A stretch of DNA of 64,000 nucleotides from Mercurialis annua (lineage: Eukaryota > Streptophyta > Magnoliopsida > Malpighiales > Euphorbiaceae). The stretch spans positions 49,337,651 through 49,401,650 of the forward strand of contig NC_065571.1 of assembly GCF_937616625.2 (NCBI RefSeq). Reading direction: 5' to 3'. Of this stretch, positions 1-12,400 are shown piece by piece. Both the position numbers and the translations under genes were made by a program. Under the pieces are notes generated by a model. It made no database searches and was not told the origin of the DNA. It saw only the letters and a list, made by a program, of their open reading frames with translations. Each line of letters begins with the position of its first letter. The stretch's first letter is position 1.

Positions 1-294
1 CAAATAGTTGTTGTTGAAGACATCCATTACAACCTTTGAAATAAATGGAATTAGATTAGCTTTGTTTGCCATGATAATACTAATTTTAATCACACGACTG
101 CTACATCTAGTAGCTATAACTTCATCGTGAAAGTCCCGAATCACATCTTCTGTGACATATCTCTTCTCTTGAAGATTAAAGACATCATTTATACTGACGC
201 AAAATATACCGATATTTGGTGAAATCGGTCGTAAGATGGTGGCTCTAATTGTTTTAGAGATCAAAGTCGCTTGCATCGCAAAAAACAATTTCAT
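1..294 (-). CDS. Partial open reading frame running off the left edge, unknown product
   Basis: Reading the minus strand from an ATG at 294, the frame stays open for 98 codons to the window edge. A stop (TAG) lies shortly upstream of the ATG, so this could be a start or the 5' part of an exon. In AT-rich DNA an uninterrupted frame of this length is unusual. The composition is mixed and protein-like, including a stretch of charged residues around Gln-Glu-Lys-Arg-Tyr and several Ile/Val-rich segments. I do not recognise the family and see no signal peptide or clear motif. It may be the 5' end of a gene to the left or a transposon fragment. Confidence 0.35.
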   Translation of the reverse strand, partial: MKLFFAMQATLISKTIRATILRPISPNIGIFCVSINDVFNLQEKRYVTEDVIRDFHDEVIATRCSSRVIKISIIMANKANLIPFISKVVMDVFNNNYL

Positions 295-379
295 CTCCAA
301 CGATAAAAAAAACTATTCTTAATTTCGATTAGAACAGATCTAATAAAATTAAGATATTAAGGTAGAAAATAATTTTTAG

Positions 380-600
380 ATTTAGACCAAAATTGGCCAA
401 AAAAGAAATTTTACTCAAAATTAAAGACAAAACTATGGAAAAAGTTAAAAAAAACTAAATTTGAGAGATTGGGGAGGTGGTTTTTGGCCATTTTAAAACT
501 ATATAAAAGGTTAAAAAAAATTGAATTTGAGAGATTTGGGAGGTGATTTTTGGCCAAAAATGGCCAAAAACCACCTCCCAAATGAATTAAAAAAAAAACT
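380..600. repeat. Short repeat block with direct and inverted copies
   Basis: A unit reading roughly 'aatttgagagattgggaggtggtttttggcca' occurs at about 455-492 and again at about 521-556. An inverted copy (tggccaaaaaccacctcccaaat) lies at about 561-583. The block can fold back on itself and looks like the end of a small inverted-repeat element. I could not define its borders. Confidence 0.4.
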
Positions 601-890
601 TACTAGAATTTGAGAGGTTTCTCAAAAGAGAGTCGACTAGGGTGTATGCGTTGCGTGATGAAAAAAATCTGAGCATATCTGTTTTACAATAATGTATTTC
701 CTTGAAGATAAGAGTTCTAAAAGTGCAAATAGTGCACATAAATTCCCAACAGTTGAATTTTTTGATTTATTGGCGGTGTCGAAATTTCATTATTGGATTT
801 TTACTTATATTGTTTTATTTTTAGTAGATCAACTGTTCGCGTATATTTTATATCAGTTGATTTGTGTTGTACTTCAATATTTTATCAATA

Positions 891-1448
891 CTAGTTTCGC
901 ATTACGTGCTATGCACGTGGCTCGTAACGTAACTCGTCAATGAATATATTAGTAAATTTATTATAATTATGTCAATTTTTTATTTATAATTAATATTAAA
1001 TTAGTTAAATTTTTTTATAAAAGTAAATATAATATATTCGGTTATTAAATTTTTTTGCATACTGAATTTATTTTTCTTTTGGTTTTATAATAACCATAAT
1101 TAAATAATTAACTTAATTTTATTAATAATATCTTTAAAAATAATAAGATAGAAATTTAAATAATATTATATTGTCCAAATACAATATTTTAATTTTGTAG
1201 TTCAATCAAACTAAAAGATAGGTATTCCTACTAATTTGGAGACAATTTAGTTATTTTTTACATACTAAAAACTAAATTGGAGATAATTTAGCTACCTATT
1301 CTAATTAGGACTTTAATTACAATAGTGATTAATTAAATAACTAATTAGTTAATGACTATAAAACCTTTATTTTTTAATAGACTGAAAAGGATTATTCAGT
1401 AAATTTGCCTGTCTCTCCCCCCATCCGTGCTTTTATATATAATATAGA
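891..1448 (-). mobile_element. Small non-autonomous Helitron
   Basis: Read on the minus strand it begins TC (TCTATATTATATATAAAAGC) and ends CTAG, flanked by host A and T, the Helitron insertion pattern. About 11 nt before the CTAG end is a hairpin with stem ACGTGC / GCACGT, the usual Helitron 3' terminator. A related copy with the same ends lies at 49728-50458. The interior is AT-rich and non-coding. Confidence 0.65.
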
Positions 1449-2450
1449 TATAGATATATTCTATCTTTGAAAAAAAGATTTTTTTAAAAATTTATAAAAT
1501 AATTTTTATATAACTTTATAATTTTTATTAGATTTAAGATAAATAAATAAATTATAAATTTTAGCGTTCTTTATAATTTTAATATGAAAATTCAATTGTG
1601 ACAATTTAATACATGATGAACTATTATATATTATAATTTGAAACATCTAACATTTGTTGTTAAAAAATGCTGATGAATGGTGTTCACATCAGTAATTTCT
1701 GACGGAAAATTATGTGATATTCCAAATTGATGTTTAATATTGCTAAAGTTTAAAATTCGTAATTACATTACCAAATTCACTAAAATTCGTAATTTTTAAA
1801 ATAGTTAGACATGAAATCAATTATACACCACTATATATTCAAAAAAAAAAATTATACACCACTAGAATTGCACGAGAAGAGTAAAGCTATTTTTTTTTGA
1901 AGGTGTCTATGAGTGTACTTGAGTCGTTCTTCCACTGTCATTGTCGTCGTCTATTTAAAATAGCAGAGCTTCGTCGCCCATTAAGAGCGTGAAAGCACGC
2001 GCCACATAAACACGTCACCTAGGAATAGTAAAACTAAATGGCGGGGAACAGCAACAAAATTTGCTCCATTTTAAAAACAGACAGAAACCTTTTTTTTACA
2101 GAAGAAGCAAACTCTGTATTTCTTTCATAAACTGTGATTTTGTCCGAATGTACAGCGTTCAGTTCATGTTCATGTACACCACTCACTCACATTCATTAAT
2201 CATTATTATATAACTAATCTGCATGTAACCTCTTAAACTTACACAGAGAGGTAAATTAGAAAAGGCATAATCTTATTTAATAATTCTTGACCTTGATTTT
2301 GCACATGGCTTCTTGGGTTTCTCTTTTCTCTCACAAATTTTAGTTTTTAATTTAATTTCACATTCACATGGTCTCCTCAATCTATCTATTTCTTAATTAT
2401 ATGCACCAGTAAATTAATCTAATCATTCCCCCTTTTTACGAGTAATATAA
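1449..2450. other. Intergenic region, promoter of the histidine kinase gene
   Basis: AT-rich, with no open frame I would defend. A TATA-like stretch (tattatataacta) lies near 2205-2215. The transcription start is probably between about 2230 and 2480, but nothing in the sequence fixes it. Confidence 0.35.
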
Positions 2451-2565
2451 AATACTTTTGACTCTCATCATCAATCAGTTTTGCAGGTTTTTCAGATCTA
2501 CAGTGAAAAAATCTGTGCCTATTCTGCAACTGAAAAGTTTTGGGTTGCTTCTGTTTTTCCAAAAG

Positions 2566-3168
2566 GTCAGTTCTTTGAAATTTTGTTGTGTTCACTGAAG
2601 AATTTTGGCTTCTGGGTTTGGTTTGTGTGGACCTTAATCAGTATGAATTTTGTAGAATGAGACGTTTTGATTTTGACTGATATTAGAATGTTTCAGATGT
2701 TGACGTGTTATGTAGTTATCAAGTTGTTTGGAGATATGATGTAAGCAGAATGAATTTATGTCAAGTCTTGAATTCTAATTTTAATTATAGAATTTCAATT
2801 CTGTTCTGCAAGTTGATCAAATCTATAGATTTTTTAGATTGTTTTTTAATTTATATTCAATTATGTTTATTACTTTTATAAATATTCTGAGATTTGGGTT
2901 CTTGCCACCACCTTAATTTTGGAAATAGTTGCAGGACTTGGTTAATCTCACATTTTAATATACTTCAGTTTTACTTCTTGTGTTTGTTCTTATAATTTTA
3001 CTGATCACACCGATTATATTGTTCGGTAGTCATATCGTATATGTGCATTTAAGACATGTTAATAATAGTTTTTGATGGATGATATATCTATTAGGTAAGG
3101 TCTTATTTGGATTTCTGCTTGAATGTTGAGGATGTGATATTTTCTTCAATTTCATATGCTCTTTACAG
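2566..3168 (+). other. Probable intron in the 5' UTR of the AHK5-like gene
   Basis: A donor (ccaaaag/gtcagt) at 2566 and a pyrimidine-rich acceptor (ctctttacag) ending at 3168 bracket about 600 bp of T-rich DNA upstream of the first good ATG. The position fits a leader intron. The donor choice is an inference. Confidence 0.5.
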
Positions 3169-3262
3169 GTTGTGATTATATATAGTCCGGGAATTGGTTT
3201 CGACTTCGAAAAGTTGGTATGATCATTCGCTTAGATGCTTGCTGCGTGGTTTTCATATATCT

Positions 3263-6200
3263 ATGTATGAAGTGGAAGTAAACGACACCGAGTTCTGCAA
3301 GATGGAGAATGATCAAAATGAAGAGATGGAGATTGAAGTTGTCCCTTCAATGTGGCCTGAAGATATTGATAGTGAAAAACCTTACAATATAGAAAAGCCA
3401 CGTGGAGATCAAGATATGTTGGAGGAGGTTACAATAGTCGAGGAGCCAAGTATAGTCGATTTTCATCGTCTGATAGAGCTAACAAATTACACTGACAGAG
3501 GTTCTTCGCAGCTCGCATACCTTGTAAAGCATTGGGAATATCAGCAGGCCAATGCAGTACGCCTTCTTAAGGAAGAGCTCGACTCCCTAAGCCAGCAGAA
3601 GCAGGAAGTTGAGCTCAAAAAATTGGAAATACTCGAAGATTTTAGGTTCGACGAGGAAGGTTATGGTGGTGACAAACGCCCGATATCTATTTTAGATGAA
3701 GTAATAGATTTATATCAAGTTCTTCCTTTGAGGAAGAAAGATGTAACTTTTCAAAACAAGATAGTCAAAATAGATGCTGAATATGACACTGTTGCATACT
3801 GGAAGCATAAAGCCATGGATTTGGAGAAATCGTTAGAGGCCAGTATCCAAAGAGAGCAGATGCTCATAGAGAAGTTACATGAAAGCATAAATGATCTAGA
3901 AAGACAATCATCACCGGTAGAAGAATTATCGCAGATTCTGAAAAGAGCTGATAATTTCTTACATTTTGTGCTTCAAAATGCTCCTGTTGTCATGGGCCAT
4001 CAGGTACTCACATCACATCTTCAGGGATTCTTGTCATTAGTCTGTTTCTAGCCGAAGAGGCTAATTAGCTCAAAATGTTTTTCTCCAGGACAAAGAGTTA
4101 AGATATCGCTTTATCTACAATCATTTTCCGCGTTTGGGAGAGGAGGTAATGAATTGCAATAGGACATTATCTCCTTCTTGAAGTTTTCATATGTTTCGAG
4201 AACTGTCTGCTTGAGTGAAGCTACACTACTGATATTCTCTTGGTACTTTGTGTCAGGATATATTGGGAAAAACAGATATGGAAATTTTTTCAGGAGCAGG
4301 AGTTAAGGAATCACAAGATTTCAAGAGAGAAGTTCTCGAAAAAGGATTGCCTGCCAAGAGAGAAATTACATTTGAGACGGAGCTATTTGGGTTAAAGACC
4401 TTTTTGATCTATGTAGAGCCTGTATTTAGCAAGGCAGGGGAAACAATTGGGATAAATTATATGGGAATGGATGTAACTGATCAGGTAAATGAATTCATTC
4501 CCTTTATGATTTCTCAGGATCTTTCTTTATCTTGAAAAGTAATAGTAACATACGGCCCTGATTGTGTAACAGGTAAGGAAAAGAGAAAAGATGGCAAAGC
4601 TTCGAGAAGAGATAGCAGTACAAAAAGCCAAAGAAACAGAACTGAATAAAACAATCCATATAACAGGTTTATTTACTCGGTGAAAAGTTTCGTATGCTCA
4701 ATTCTGTTCTAATCCATAAAAGAGTAGTGCATTCTAATCTTGATTCATTATGATGCTTCTGCAGAGGAGACAATGCGTGCAAAACAAATGCTAGCAACCA
4801 TGTCTCATGAAATAAGATCTCCTCTATCTGGAGTTGTTAGTATGGCTGAGATTCTATCGACCACAAACCTTGACCGTGAACAAAGACAGCTACTGAATGT
4901 GATGATATCTTCAGGAGATCTGGTTCTTCAACTTATTAATGACATACTTGACCTTTCGAAGGTTGAGTCTGGTGTTATGAAGTTAGAAGCTACAAAGTTC
5001 CGTCCACGACAGGTTGTCAGGCATGTTCTCCAAACTGCTGCTGCGTCGTTGCAAAAAGTTCTGACTCTTGAAGGACGTATAGCCGATGATGTTCCTACTG
5101 AGGTGACAATTCTGATCTTTAAAATTAGGGGATGTGCAGTCAAGTCAATGCTGATTATGGATCAATTCTAAATGATCTTCTTTTTATGCACCAAATTCAG
5201 GTGATTGGCGATGTTCTAAGAATTCGACAAATCCTTACCAACTTGATCAGGTACTTATATACATTGCTTTGGAAGTATTTGTTGAATCTTGTGCGGATTG
5301 TGTTGGTTTAAACATGCTTGGTATTAATCCTACCTGTTTTCCACAGCAATGCGATCAAGTTTACCCATGAAGGCAAGGTAGGAATAAACCTTTATGTGGT
5401 AGCAGATCCATGTTTTGAAAAAGCAGAAGAAAATCATCACAAGTCATCTGCTGATCTGTCAACACGAAAAGCATCAAAAGAGGAAAATTGCGAATTAGCA
5501 TCTCAAACTAACAATAATCAGAATGGTTCACATATCCTTCATCAAAATCATTTGCTTGATGGCGAACCTATAACCCCTGGTCGAAATAAAGTAGCAAATG
5601 GTAACAAATCGAAGGAGCCACAATCACAAGAAACAATAGTGTGGTTACGCTGTGATGTTTACGACACTGGAATTGGAATACCAGGTGCCTAACTATACCG
5701 ACTTCAGTTAATTGTCAATTTCTACTGAAGAGTGCTTATTTCATATTCTTGGTATCATGTACAGAAAATGCCTTACCTACTCTTTTTAGAAAGTACATGC
5801 AAGTGAGTGCAGATCATGCGCGAAAATACGGTGGGACAGGACTGGGCCTTGCAATATGCAAACAGCTGGTGAACTGTTCTTACAATCATATATTATTATT
5901 ATGCATTGGAATTTACATACTTAAGTGCTTACCTTATGACATTTCTGCGCATTTTTTTTAGGTTGAGCTGATGGGTGGCCGTCTTACTGTATCTAGCCGG
6001 GTGAACAATGGGTCTACATTTACATTTATTTTACCATACAAGGTATCATCAACATGTGATTCTTCTGATGATGCTGAGGAGCTTTCAGAGATTGTTGATC
6101 ATGATGATGAGATGGAGGATGAAGCTACCGGCTTTATTTCGTTCCAACCGCGTACTTTGGGCTCTCTATTTTCTTCCAATGGATCCACCAGAGGTCAAAA

Positions 6201-7442
6201 ATTATTACAACATAATAATAATTACCCTAATTGTCAGAAACAGAATGGTTTCTCCGACAATCTTTACTCATTTCCTTCTAACAACATTAGATCTAAAGAG
6301 ACAGGTTCAGTTCAGGATTCCTGTTCTACAGTTGAAGTTGCCGAGACATTATCTGAACCTGAAAGTTCATATAGTCACAGCCCGGAACCTGATAGTGAGA
6401 ATTTGGCTTGTAGAAGAAAACAGTTTCGAGATGAAAGTAATCGTCAACCGCCACAAAATGGCTCCACGGATTCCACTTGCCATGTAGACTCAAGCAGAGA
6501 AGTGGATGCACAGTCGAAGGAAATAGAAGCCAACGGATCATGCCGGGATCGCGAGAACTCTAGCATAAGTTCACAGTCTACATCCGGAAGTAGTCCACAA
6601 GTAACGCCAACGAACTCACAGCCAAAGATTCTTCTTGTAGAAGACAACAATGTTAATGTAATGGTGACACGTTCAATGATGAAGCAGTTAGGACATACTA
6701 TAGATATTGTAAAAAACGGTGTTGAAGCTGTGCGTGCAGTTCATAGCAATTGCTATGATCTCGTTTTAATGGTAAATTTTAATTCGGAAATACTTTTAGT
6801 TTTTCAAGTTTATGGATATGAGTACATAACACTTGTAATGGATGAAGTGAAAGTTCGGTTAACTGATTTTGCAGGATGTGTGCATGCCAGTTATGGATGG
6901 TCTTCAAGCCACAAGATTGATTCGTTCATTCGAAGAAACTGGCAGTTGGGATGGTGCTGTGCAAGCTGGTATTGATCTGCATGCATCTTCCTCAAGTTCA
7001 TTGCCGGATACTCAAGGCTGTATGCCTTCTACAAGACGGACCCCTATAATTGCGGTATGCTCTTCGATTCCTTATAACTATTGAAATTCATGATGCTAAT
7101 CGTTTATAATCTGTAGCACGAAAATGAAAGCGCTAAAATGAGAAACGTCAGCTGTAAAATATAGAGTTTCAGAGTTTTACAAGCGTTTTTGCTAAAAAAA
7201 GAAACATGAAAACATAAGGCTCGTGAAGTTTCCATGCAACATAGTTTATAATACATGCTTGTGATGAGAAGAAAGCATAACTTAATACAATTATTGATAA
7301 AGTTGGTTGCTGAGTGCAGATGACTGCCAACGCATTGTCGGAAAGTTCAGAAGAATGCTACGCCAACGGTATGGATTCATTTATTTCAAAGCCTGTGACT
7401 TTCCAAAAACTGAAAGATTGTCTAGAACAATACATTCCATAA
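3263..7442 (+). CDS. AHK5: AHK5/CKI2-type cytosolic hybrid histidine kinase
   Basis: Coding exons, all keeping frame: 3263-4003, 4089-4145, 4257-4484, 4573-4666, 4765-5102, 5201-5250, 5347-5684, 5765-5868, 5962-6771, 6875-7054, 7320-7442. Together they encode 1020 aa. In order there is an acidic N-terminus and coiled coil (to about residue 225), a PAS domain (about 228-340), a HisKA domain with the MSHEIRSP motif (His388), a HATPase domain (N box about 497-510, DTGIGIP at 609-615, GGTGLGL next), a Ser/Asn-rich linker, and a C-terminal receiver (about 870-1016). The phospho-acceptor is Asp921 and the conserved Lys is Lys1004. There is no membrane segment, as expected for AHK5, which in Arabidopsis acts in the cytoplasm in H2O2, ethylene and ABA-linked stomatal and root signalling. 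The start at 3263 is chosen because it is in frame and close to the family N-terminus; ATG 3302 is the alternative. All key catalytic residues are present. Confidence 0.93.
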
Positions 7443-7586
7443 CTTCTCATGTAAATGAATGACAGAGTGATAGAATAGTTTTGTAACCAATGTAACCATT
7501 AGCATCTAAATAGAAGTTGTACAAATCCATCAATACCAAAAAATGTTATAAACTTTTGGATCTAATTGTTCTGATCTTTCAAAAAA

Positions 7587-7945
7587 TAGAGAAATTTCAG
7601 AACTCAATAAAAGAATACATGAACATGTAATTAGTGGCATCAAGTAGTGTTTATAGTTCTTGATTCCACGAGTTCATTAGTATTTATGACTACTTGTTGA
7701 GGTGTTGGATTTGGATCATCGTAAACTACAGAAGGCGTCCCGTGTTCTTCAGGAAAATCTGTTCGGACAGAACAGATTGAAGGACTTGGGTTGGTGCTGC
7801 CAAATGTATCTTATTTACTTCACTACCCTTTCTGAAAGTGTGTGATTTCAAGTCCTTGCGGTCAAAATTATATTCTGACCAACTTTATAATTCTGCTCCA
7901 TACTGATGAAGAATCATATAAATCCGGATTAGGTTGCAATATTTG
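7587..7945 (-). pseudogene. Relic of a GLR last exon beside the AHK5-like 3' end
   Basis: From about 7650 to 7945 the minus strand matches the tail exon of GLR copies A and C: the segment after the last membrane helix, the DHKDLKSH-like stretch and the Pro-Thr-Pro-Gln-Gln region. Small indels break the frame. The stretch 7587-7650 matches the DNA just 3' of copy C. Nothing upstream of this exon survives before the YLS8 promoter. It is a dead 3' fragment, probably the footprint of the GLR that originally neighboured AHK5. Confidence 0.8.
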
Positions 7946-8634
7946 ATCTATATTTAAGAGGGCCAACTTATTTCTAAATTACAACATATGATTTCTAATA
8001 TATTTATTATATTCAGTTCAATTTTAAAAATAGAAGATGCTAAATCAGTTTTCATACAAACCAAACTAAAAAATTTATCTTAGTTAAAAAATCAATTGAA
8101 CTTATCGCTGTTGTATAATTCATTTAAAAAATTAAAGGTTTTAGGATAAATTAATTTGATTTGGTTGTGTAAAATGACAAATTCAATTTAATTGAGTTAC
8201 CGAATACACACTCCTAAAAAATTAACTCAAAATTAACTCTTTTATACATTTATAATCATAATTATTGAAATTAATAGTTATTAAGAAGAATGTGATAATC
8301 TAATTGTGGGATGATTTTGAATCTTAATTTTTTTAATTGTCCTTAATTTTCTTCGCAATTTCATTTTAAAAAACTTTATGGACATAAAATTGTGTCAGAA
8401 TGCAAAAATTACCTCAAAGTTTATAATTGAGAAATAAAGAAAATACATAAGGAGCTTAATGGGCGTTTCATCAAAAGCAGCAGCAAGTTTGAGGTTTTTT
8501 TGCGCTGGAAAAAACATAAAGGTCAGAAGTGATACGGACTCAAAGTATTAGGGCCATTTGAGTATCTTTTCCCTAAATAATCAATTACAAATTGCTCATT
8601 ATCGCATAGATTAGGGATTATACTCGCCGGAGAG
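7946..8634. other. Intergenic region with YLS8 promoter and 5' UTR
   Basis: AT-rich, with no open frame. The last roughly 100 bp before the ATG are less AT-rich and probably include the YLS8 leader. Confidence 0.4.
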
Positions 8635-9227
8635 ATGTCGTATTTGCTTCCGCACTTGCACTCCGGATGGGCCGTCGATCAGGCCATCTTGGCCGAAGAA
8701 GAGCGTCTCGTTCTCATCCGATTTGGTCACGACTGGGATGACACCTGTATGCAGGTATCCACTTTATTTTTATTATTTACTCTTATTTAGGGTTTTAGTT
8801 TTATGAATTTTATAATCCATATTGTTATTGATTAATCGATTTAATTCATTATGCTGATTGGGATTTGGATATTTCTGATTAAATTGTTAATGATTTTTTT
8901 TTTGTTTTTGGTTTTCAGATGGATGAAGTTTTGGCTTCAGTTGCTGAGACAATTAAGAATTTTGCTGTCATATACCTTGTGAACATCACAGAAGTACCCG
9001 ATTTCAACACGATGTACGAACTCTATGATCCATCCACGATCATGTTCTTCTTTCGGAACAAGCACATAATGATTGATCTTGGAACCGGGAACAACAATAA
9101 AATCAACTGGGCGCTTAAAGATAAGCAGGAGTTCGTCGACATTGTTGAGACTGTGTACCGTGGGGCAAGGAAGGGCCGCGGTTTGGTTATTGCACCTAAA
9201 GATTACTCCACCAAGTACCGCTACTAA
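8635..9227 (+). CDS. YLS8: U5 snRNP 15-kDa protein (DIM1/TXNL4A family), YLS8 type
   Basis: Two exons, 8635-8754 and 8919-9227, joined by a 164-bp intron with a strong T-rich tract before its acceptor, give exactly 142 aa, the usual length of this highly conserved family. The N-terminus MSYLLPHLHSGWAVDQAI and the C-terminus ending DYSTKYRY are diagnostic. The fold is thioredoxin-like, but the redox CxxC is replaced by DDTCMQ, as in other family members. The protein is a core component of the U5 snRNP and the tri-snRNP and is needed for pre-mRNA splicing in the nucleus. It converges on GLR copy A, whose stop codon lies about 260 bp away on the other strand. Confidence 0.96.
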
Positions 9228-9369
9228 GTGTATAGGTAAGTTATTATTCGTGTGATTCTGTTGAAAACTATGCTACGAAATTATTAAAGTGCAATGTGCT
9301 TGTTAACACAGGTTTATTGTGGTATTACTGCCTCTATTTTATTCTAGTTTTGCATTGTTACCTTGATAA

Positions 9370-9446
9370 TACAATTAAAGCCAAAAGTTTATAAAAAAAT
9401 TAGGTATCAGCTTCTATTTGAATGCTAATGGTTAGAGAAATTTTCA
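9370..9446. repeat. Inverted copy of the AHK5/GLR 3' flank
   Basis: The stretch 'aattaaagccaaaagtttataaa ... cttctatttgaatgctaatg' is the reverse complement of DNA at about 41310-41385, 3' of copy C. That DNA in turn matches the AHK5 3' UTR near 7500-7570. In copy A this piece has flipped. Confidence 0.65.
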
Positions 9447-9488
9447 GGACTTGATAAAAGAAAATATAGATGTGAACTATACAAACAT

Positions 9489-12400
9489 CTATGAATGACT
9501 ACTTGTTGATTCTACAAGTTCATTAATATCTATCACTACTTGTTGAGGAGTTGGATTTGTATCTCCGTAACCTACAAAAGGCGACCCGTGTTCTTCAGGA
9601 AAATCTGTTCGGATGGAATAGATCGAAGGACTTGGCATCGCCGAATGTATCTCATGCACTTCACTACCCTTTCTGAAAGTGTGCGATTTTAAGTCCTTGT
9701 GGTCAAATATTCTGACTAAGTTGATAATTCTGCTCCATACTGACGAAGAATCTGAAACATCCGAATTTGGTAGCCAAATTTGCCTATGTTGGTAAAAGAA
9801 AACGAGGGCGAATATGATCAGAGCGAATACCGAAGCTACTCCTGCAATTAAAAATAATCCCCAGAAACTTTTGAGACTAAGGCTACTGGAAGCAATACTA
9901 GTGCTTGCATCTGGACACGGGACTTGTTTTCCAAACCATGCTTTCTCAATTCTCTTAATTTTATCTCCTTCGGTCACATCCAAGATTGCTCTCGATATAT
10001 CAGGTACTAATGGAGATCCTCTAGGGAAAACCTGAAATGCCGTGTCAAAATGTAAAATTTATCTGAAAATTAGTAATTAAAAAAGAAAAAGATGAGGAGC
10101 TTACAAATCCAAAGCCACCCGTCTGAAACGTCGGTTCAACCATAGTATATTTGGAGCAATACTTTGCAAGAAACAGCTTAATGTATGGAATTTCATCAAA
10201 AGCAGCAGCAATGCCGCCATTTTTTCTTCCCTTCGAGAAAAGTTCGTTGCATTCTTCAGTAGATTTGTACATTTTGAGATTTGATTCATCAAAGCCCAAG
10301 CTTGTCAAGATATCTGGAACAAAAGAGCCTTTTAGGTACCCAACGTTATCTCCATTTTTTATGAGCTGATGAACATCAGTTACAGTTGGTATGAGCTGCT
10401 GGACGGTGAGGAGACTTGTTAAACTAGCTGTATAGCTTTGAGTGAGAATCAATACTACAAAGCACCATATGATTACTACTACTCTGGCCAAGTTGCTCAT
10501 CACTTTCTCCCCTGAAATTGTAAGTATTAGTTCTTGAATTCATATCTACATTTCACGGAAAAACTTATCGAGTCGTAAATTCATTTCTTTTAAAACTCTA
10601 TATTTAGAACTTATTCTAGTACAAATATATATTATTTCAGCGCTAGTGTGTCTACTATATAGTTTTATATCATCAATGCGTCGATGAGTACTTACGTTGG
10701 GCAAAAGCCATGGTGGAGAAGGAGAACCAGAAGGCTGTGCCAACTTGATGCGAAGGAGGACCTCTAAAATCTTCATTGATTCTATGTTCAAGAACCCAAA
10801 CAGCAAATCCAATGAAAATAAAGAAACAGAAACTTGTCACCCAAAGATCCCATGTCAAAGGCTTCAAGAAAACCCATGCATTTTTACTCTTGTTGTCTTT
10901 AATTGGAACAAACATTGATACTCCTGACGGAGTATAAGGCAATGTGAAGTCGACATAAAAGGATCTATTGGCAATTATAGTTGTGTCTCCCACCACAGCA
11001 TCAAAATCCTGTTAGTCATAGAACAAATAAAATTAACTCAGACAACAGTATACTCACTCCGTTGCAAATTAGTCGATAGTTTAGGATAGATACAAATACA
11101 AAGAAATTTAGGTTATTTAGCTAGTTGAATATAATGTTGAGGAGAGCTTAAAAGATTTACCCCAGTGTACACTTGATTGACTAGATTATTATAAGTTCCT
11201 GCAGTGCTACCATCCGGCTTAGCGAATGGGATGTATTCATAAGTCAGAGAGTAAGGCAATGCTTCTACTACAGCATCAAAAACATCTATGCAGTAGCCTT
11301 TTACACTTGTAGCATTAGACATGCTATCTCTCGTCACCTTAACAAATTCACTATAGCCTTCCTTCACCGGCACTCCGATTCTTAGTTTCTTGCCATTTGT
11401 TGGAATCTCCCATCCCTTGGGAACAAAAGTTGAATCCCCTGGCCAAATAACAGGTGCAAGATTGGACTTAGAGGTGCTTGTTTTTGCTACTGGCGAGCTC
11501 AGTTTCTTGATAAGACCATTTTTGGGTGTCCAAAATCCAAGTTCTCTAGTTCCATCACCGATAACATTGATTATCTGGAAAGCTGATGGTGGTAGCTGCC
11601 CTTTAACGAATAGGAAATCTCCAGCGAGGCCTTTGAAGCGAGTGGTTGATAATGCTTGAACTAGGGCAGGACCATTTAGTGACACCCCAAGTGATGCAAG
11701 GTCAGTCGATGAAGAAGTATTCGCCTCTCGGAAGGATAAATTTCCAGCCCCAGTTTTCTCAACTGCCATAGCTAATGCAATAGCGGCATCATATGCCCAT
11801 AGTTCGAAAATACTCAATTCAAAATCAGTATTCCCTGGATTTTCCTGCAGAAAATGTCTCTTCCATCGAACACGAAAACTTTCGAGCTCCTTACTCATTG
11901 GAACATAAGGTCGAATACCAATCACACCTTGCATTGATTCAATAATAGAAGGATCTAGAGAAGTCAAATAATCAGCCATTCCATCAGTAATGATCCAAAC
12001 ATAGCCTTCGCTCATCATTCCAAGTTCTTTTGCTTTGGTAAAGAGACGAGAGCCCAGAAATGGCGGCATATGAACAATGAAAACTCTAGTTTGCATAGTC
12101 ATCAATTTTAAAAGCTCTACAACTATTTGATCATCAGTAGAAACAGGAGATAGAGTACACCTGTAAGGGATACGGGTATCGATCTTTTGTAAAGTATCCG
12201 CTAAAAATGGCAAAATTCCTTGGCCGTACTGATTATCGATGTAAATGGGCACTGCCTGTCTCCATCCAAAAGCTTTAATGACTGCACCAATGGCATTGAG
12301 TTGAACTGAGTCATCTTGTGCAACTCTGAAAAAATATGGGGTTTTGATGGAAGTAAGTAATGAAGGATTTGTTGCAGAATATGAGATGATGGGTATCTGA

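Noticed and set aside
692..943. 83-codon plus-strand frame upstream of AHK5
   Set aside because: Low-complexity hydrophobic composition, no family features, and its 3' part overlaps the Helitron end.
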